A stretch of DNA of 64,000 bases from Elusimicrobiota bacterium (lineage in GTDB: Bacteria; Elusimicrobiota; Elusimicrobia; UBA1565; UBA9628): NCBI GenBank assembly GCA_016194705.1, contig JACQAZ010000015.1:122453-186452 (forward strand), written 5' to 3'. Positions 61,201 to 64,000 of the stretch are shown piece after piece. The notes beneath the pieces were generated by a model. That model saw only the letters and a program-made list of their open reading frames with translations, had not been told where the DNA came from and ran no database searches. How positions within the stretch are numbered: the stretch's first letter is position 1; every line of letters starts with the position of its first letter. The position numbers were made by a program, and so were the translations under genes.

Positions 61201-63900
61201 GTGACCGACCGGCTGAGCCTCAGGCCCGACTATGCCGTGGCCAGCCTCCTGCAAGGGCCGGGCCTGTTGTTCTTCGCCCGGGACCTGGCTGGCATCTGCG
61301 ACATCACGTCGCCCGCGTCGAATCTGAAGGTGGTTCAAGTCAGCGTCACTCCACTGCCGGGGTCCATCGACCTGGGCGCCAACTGCAGCATCGACCCCAT
61401 TTTGCTTTTCCCGGCGCCCGCCACGCTCACGATCAATTTTTCGACCGCCGTCGTCGCGCAAAACAACGTCGACCCGAACACTCTGGCGATCTACGAGCAG
61501 GACCCCAACGGAAGCTTCTTCAGACTGGACAACCAGCTCGTCGACCCGGCCAGCGGAACGGCCACGGCCTTCCTTCCTAGCTTTCCAGAAGGCGTGATCT
61601 TCGGCGTGTTTGGCAGCAGCAAGGTCGTGTCGGGCGGCGGCGGCGGGGGAGGCGGAGGCCCCACGAGTACCAGCGCGCTCGCGATCGCAGTCGGCCCTGC
61701 GGGCAAGCTCTGGGAAGTGGTCGTGGATGACACCCACAATGTCTTCACCTTGGCGCGCTGGTCAGCCGACGGCAAGACGCTCGAGACCTCGACGGTGCTG
61801 CCGGACGCGATCAGGGAAGCCAACTGGGCCGTCGAGTTCGACACGATGGGCGCCGTGTACGCCGTGGGCGTCGCCTCGGGCCCGCGGACCTTGGGCCTGG
61901 ACCTCGCCGTCTACAAAGCCTCGGATGAGGGCGTGCCGATCTCTAGCACCGGCTTGCACGCCGGCATCGACGGCAAGTCCTTCAGCCTCGATGCGACCGG
62001 CGACATCTGGATCACGGGAGGGGTGCAGAGCGGCGCCGCCGGCGGCCTGGCTCTCTGGCGCTACTGCGTCCACACAAGCAGCCTGACCCGCACCGCAAGC
62101 TACTCGCGCGGAGGGGGCTTCGACGCGGGTTTCGGCGTGCGCGTGGTAAACGGCAACATCTGGGTGGCGGGCTACTCGATGGACCCGGCCCATCCCGGCC
62201 CTCTTGAGCTCGGCCTCTGGGAGTACGACGCCTCCGGGACGAGGCTCATCGGCGGGCCTTTTTTCAGGACCGGGTATCTCTCCGGCTTCGAGGACGACTT
62301 CTCGGCGCGCCTGGAGGTCTCGAGCGGGTCTTTGTTCGTAGCCGCGCAGCGCAGCGGAACCGCGGGCGAGCCCGACCTCGCTATGGCCAAGTTCGACCTC
62401 GCGGGGCAAGCCCTTTTGGAGCGCTCCTGGGTCGACGCGAGCCAGAAAAGAGTCTTGCCGCGCGCAAGCGCTGTGGATGGCTCCGGAAATTTCGTCGTCG
62501 CCGGACGGCTCAACGACCAAAGCGGCAACGGCAGCCTGGGGGTCTGGAAATACTCGCCTCAAGGTGTGTTCCTCGGTGCTGCGACCTCGACGGGGGCCAG
62601 CGGCGGCGCCAAGGGCCTGGCGTTCTCGGGCGCGGACGCCTGGCTGGCCCTGGACAACTCGAGCGCCCCTTTCCGTCTGGCCAATACCTCGGCGCTTGCC
62701 GGCACGGACGTCTTCATCAGCTCGTCGGCGCCTGCTCCCACCGATACCACGCCGCCGGTCACGACGTTGACCATCGGCTCGCCCCAGTTCGCGCTCTCCT
62801 CATCGAGTTTGCTCGTCAGCGGACGGACTCCGTTCACGCTCTCAGCCACGGACGCGGGCTCGGGCGTCAAGCAGACCCAATACCAGATCAACGGCGGCCC
62901 GTTGACGGTCTACACGGCTTCTTTCACGTTAACGGCGCCCGATGGCTCGGTGACGCTCGGCGACTTCAGCACGGACAACGCGGGCAATCAGGAAGTCCTC
63001 AGATCTAGCTCGGTCGTCTTGGACGCAACACCTCCCGCGGTCTCCCTCGTATCACCCGGCCCGCAAGGCTTCTGTTCGATCGTCAAAGGCGCTCTACCCG
63101 TCGTAGGCTCGGTCTCGGACTTGCATCTTGTATCCTGGCAACTCACGGCAAACGGCGCCGCCATCTCATCAGGCACTTCTTCCGTCTCTTCCTCGGTGCT
63201 CGGGACCTGGGACTCTTCGTCCTTATCGGGCTGGCAGACGCTGCGGCTTTCCGCCTCGGACCTCGTGCTCAACGCCTCGACAGCGACGCAGAGCGTCTTC
63301 GTAGGCGACCCTTCGGCCTTACTCGCGGTCTCGGGCTTGAGCAAGCCGCAGGGCGCGGCTATGAGCGCCGAGGGCTCGATCTACGCGGCCGACCGCAACA
63401 ACGACCGGATCGCGGTGTTCTCGCCCACGGGGAGCCCCATCGCTTCTTTTAACTCGCAAGGCCTCAACAAGCCCGAGGCCGTCGCCGTCGATGTCGCTGG
63501 GAATATCTACGTCGCCGACGCCAACAACAAGCGCGCCCTCAAGATTTCCCCCTTGGGCCAGGTGCTGCTGACGATTCCTGGGATGAGCCACCCCGACGGC
63601 ATCGCTCTCGACGCTTCCGGGAATATTTTTGTGGCCGACCTCGACAAGAGCCAAGTCAAGAAGTTCGGGCCCGATGGGAGCTTGCTCAAGACCTTCACTT
63701 TGCCCAATTCCCAGCCGGCCGGCATCGCGCTCGATGCGGCGGGAAACCTCTACGCGGCCGACCCGAAGAACAACCAGCTCGCGGTCTTCGATCCCTCGGG
63801 CTCGCAAGCCCAGACCTTCGGGGCGGGCCTGGGCTTGAGCCAACCCTCAGGCGTTGCAGTTATTGATACCTGTATAACTAAAGTCCTATGTCGGGCGTGA
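58237..63900 (+). CDS. Secreted M14 zinc carboxypeptidase fused to Ig, propeller and NHL domains
   Basis: This 1,887-residue protein has a signal peptide (LVLALSFLGSAILWAQ) and a propeptide-like region to about 105. The M14 domain (about 105-425) has zinc ligands His133 and Glu136 in GGAHAREW, His310 in VIDLHMAA, substrate-binding text GTDINRNGAF and catalytic Glu384 in MTIELGP, so it should be active on peptide C-termini. Ig-like modules follow (about 430-1125), then a Gly9 linker, a beta-propeller (about 1145-1440), two Ig-like units, and NHL repeats from about 1690 (YVADANNKRALKISPLGQ, FVADLDKSQVKKFGPDG). The last NHL unit breaks off after SQPSGVAV, followed by DTCITKVLCRA and TGA. The M14 part is less GC-rich than the repeat part, as if two sources were joined. 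The C-terminus is probably truncated by an insertion near 63862. Confidence 0.88.
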   Translation: MTSRFLRYLLVLALSFLGSAILWAQSEATLKTLKNATDPTFNSDTDIGLPFDPPIPTSLPDDPGFRSYSTVIQALDSLDPTLVSRADLSGVADKTTSVLSNPILVYRISTPGTQRKNDPSSRKPQILIIGGAHAREWMPMEAVARFATVLVSDYNLAAANSQVRYLLENAEIYVVPTLNIDGRLLTEQHPAQLFVVSTAAVDSLGIEFDNPDGTANRHGRMRRKNLEGVGTTLDSSWSPTFSLAYLNGTDINRNGAFAWDGTSDCPASVSTIPESLAYRGPSRESSREILFLHEFLAGALPALTEVIDLHMAAQTIFWPKVSGLFSSSPASVSRDARTSEVAMIVHDRLNSQPGYTFDLKGCIPVGSIDTLAGASRLVPSMTIELGPSLATGIQHFVRPHDEVLPAAVQAFAGLYGGGRWAAQDPYLRKVLIQQTNGSGPPKIIYQDEIKSDQNGRSLNTTSSNLTGPGTLTVQLQFSMPMSSDGAPVVILESGSRSVPVAATGAGWSTSIYENDTWSGTLTLPADFPDGTARLTVDAADEFGGKLDGKPLTVRTWSNGDWANYEDENGKGSDGGRDARVKLVILRGPLVQLGFIDPAGLSTVYQIQGPNAGSFKMTGDHIDANFRDSGIGVSSVKLESDNPSFSTINLTYDPPNKNGIEAFLPPVGQGLPEGNYTFTVTNASGAFTSAKVQKYLFTAMVDPATKASYDEISKAFRVSLFFTVSDDAGGIGEVKLWTSAPQPDGSMGLAQVLKTFSGGGAHTASFSISGDQFVPLGFYAITAEDSFGNSVIQSFALQQSQGVLSDNYDSAAKFQVVPSIGDNNTPAGWRLDFDLTADPGSHIFYPLGTITTQIHDLFTAVGGNNASLLVAPPPSAIGAALIVPPTLAFDLVRTPFTAGTPEPAGDTGLSLTYQVATSSIQSNIASSSYRFVAQRKMFEIGDISLQQNDYYFQDAFSTPLTLQRFTRWNVTLTNNSVVVGLNGAGSVSVVTDRLSLRPDYAVASLLQGPGLLFFARDLAGICDITSPASNLKVVQVSVTPLPGSIDLGANCSIDPILLFPAPATLTINFSTAVVAQNNVDPNTLAIYEQDPNGSFFRLDNQLVDPASGTATAFLPSFPEGVIFGVFGSSKVVSGGGGGGGGGPTSTSALAIAVGPAGKLWEVVVDDTHNVFTLARWSADGKTLETSTVLPDAIREANWAVEFDTMGAVYAVGVASGPRTLGLDLAVYKASDEGVPISSTGLHAGIDGKSFSLDATGDIWITGGVQSGAAGGLALWRYCVHTSSLTRTASYSRGGGFDAGFGVRVVNGNIWVAGYSMDPAHPGPLELGLWEYDASGTRLIGGPFFRTGYLSGFEDDFSARLEVSSGSLFVAAQRSGTAGEPDLAMAKFDLAGQALLERSWVDASQKRVLPRASAVDGSGNFVVAGRLNDQSGNGSLGVWKYSPQGVFLGAATSTGASGGAKGLAFSGADAWLALDNSSAPFRLANTSALAGTDVFISSSAPAPTDTTPPVTTLTIGSPQFALSSSSLLVSGRTPFTLSATDAGSGVKQTQYQINGGPLTVYTASFTLTAPDGSVTLGDFSTDNAGNQEVLRSSSVVLDATPPAVSLVSPGPQGFCSIVKGALPVVGSVSDLHLVSWQLTANGAAISSGTSSVSSSVLGTWDSSSLSGWQTLRLSASDLVLNASTATQSVFVGDPSALLAVSGLSKPQGAAMSAEGSIYAADRNNDRIAVFSPTGSPIASFNSQGLNKPEAVAVDVAGNIYVADANNKRALKISPLGQVLLTIPGMSHPDGIALDASGNIFVADLDKSQVKKFGPDGSLLKTFTLPNSQPAGIALDAAGNLYAADPKNNQLAVFDPSGSQAQTFGAGLGLSQPSGVAVIDTCITKVLCRA

Positions 63901-64000
63901 AAAAAGAGGTGTGGCATACAGGAAAGAGCGGAGAAGATCTTTCCGGGAACGGAGCCTGCGGGCATGATAGCGAGTAGTTCTGAACAGCGTTTCGAGGTCC
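63863..64000. other. Foreign-looking sequence after an abrupt junction
   Basis: From about 63862 the NHL-repeat coding pattern and its GC-rich composition stop inside a repeat unit, giving way to AT-richer sequence with an A-run (63899-63906) and no recognisable gene before the window edge. It looks like the first bases of a mobile element, but the window ends too soon to see its coding region or its ends. Confidence 0.4.

Overview
The window is GC-rich, gene-dense DNA from a Gram-negative bacterium: it has several predicted outer-membrane barrels and signal-peptide proteins, and ordinary bacterial housekeeping genes (smc, rsmE, lexA). The giant Ala/Pro-rich secreted proteins and the protease/glycoside-hydrolase chimera resemble what I associate with Elusimicrobiota metagenome genomes. 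That placement is an inference and no marker gene here proves it.

Layout. (1) 1-21.7 kb, minus strand: an operon of a FecR-domain protein, an outer-membrane barrel and one open frame of at least 6,237 codons that leaves the window on the left. That frame encodes a secreted beta-propeller, beta-helix and Ig-repeat protein. (2) 22.9-29.8 kb, minus strand: four overlapping or nearly touching genes. Two paralogous multi-spanning membrane proteins of unknown function bracket two GH13 alpha-amylases, the second of which is split by an in-frame amber codon. (3) 29.9-31.7 kb, plus strand: a membrane-anchored helical-repeat protein and a small Pro-rich exported protein. (4) 31.7-40.4 kb, minus strand: a 2,897-residue chimera with an HExxH metallopeptidase-like domain, an intact subtilase, HEAT repeats, a decayed second subtilase, a GH77-like transglucosylase and a GH133-type debranching domain. 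(5) 40.5-43.0 kb: a small protein, an outer-membrane protein and a secreted protein. (6) 43.2-54.3 kb, housekeeping: metallophosphoesterase, GT-C glycosyltransferase, RsmE, SMC, DUF309 protein, LexA, SPFH/zinc-ribbon protein and a Tim44/TerB/zinc-ribbon membrane protein. (7) 54.3-64 kb, less GC-rich at first: a duplicated unit (141-bp identical promoter/leader, secreted helical protein, M14 carboxypeptidase). Copy 1 is cut by an IS4-type insertion; copy 2 encodes a 1,887-residue carboxypeptidase/propeller protein that also ends abruptly.

How the parts may work together. Blocks 2, 4 and 5 look like one regulon for extracellular or periplasmic alpha-glucan processing. Their three minus-strand promoters lack a recognisable -35 but share a TAGGYCC motif 60-61 bp upstream of the -10. 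The products (exported amylases, a debranching chimera, an outer-membrane barrel and paralogous membrane proteins) would fit glucan breakdown coupled to an attached protease. I regard this as the most novel system here.

Expression signals are unusually readable. Many genes have consensus sigma70-type promoters with 17-bp spacers, and six have the -10 hexamer only 5-11 nt before the start codon with no Shine-Dalgarno, pointing to widespread leaderless translation. lexA carries its own operator inside the promoter spacer.
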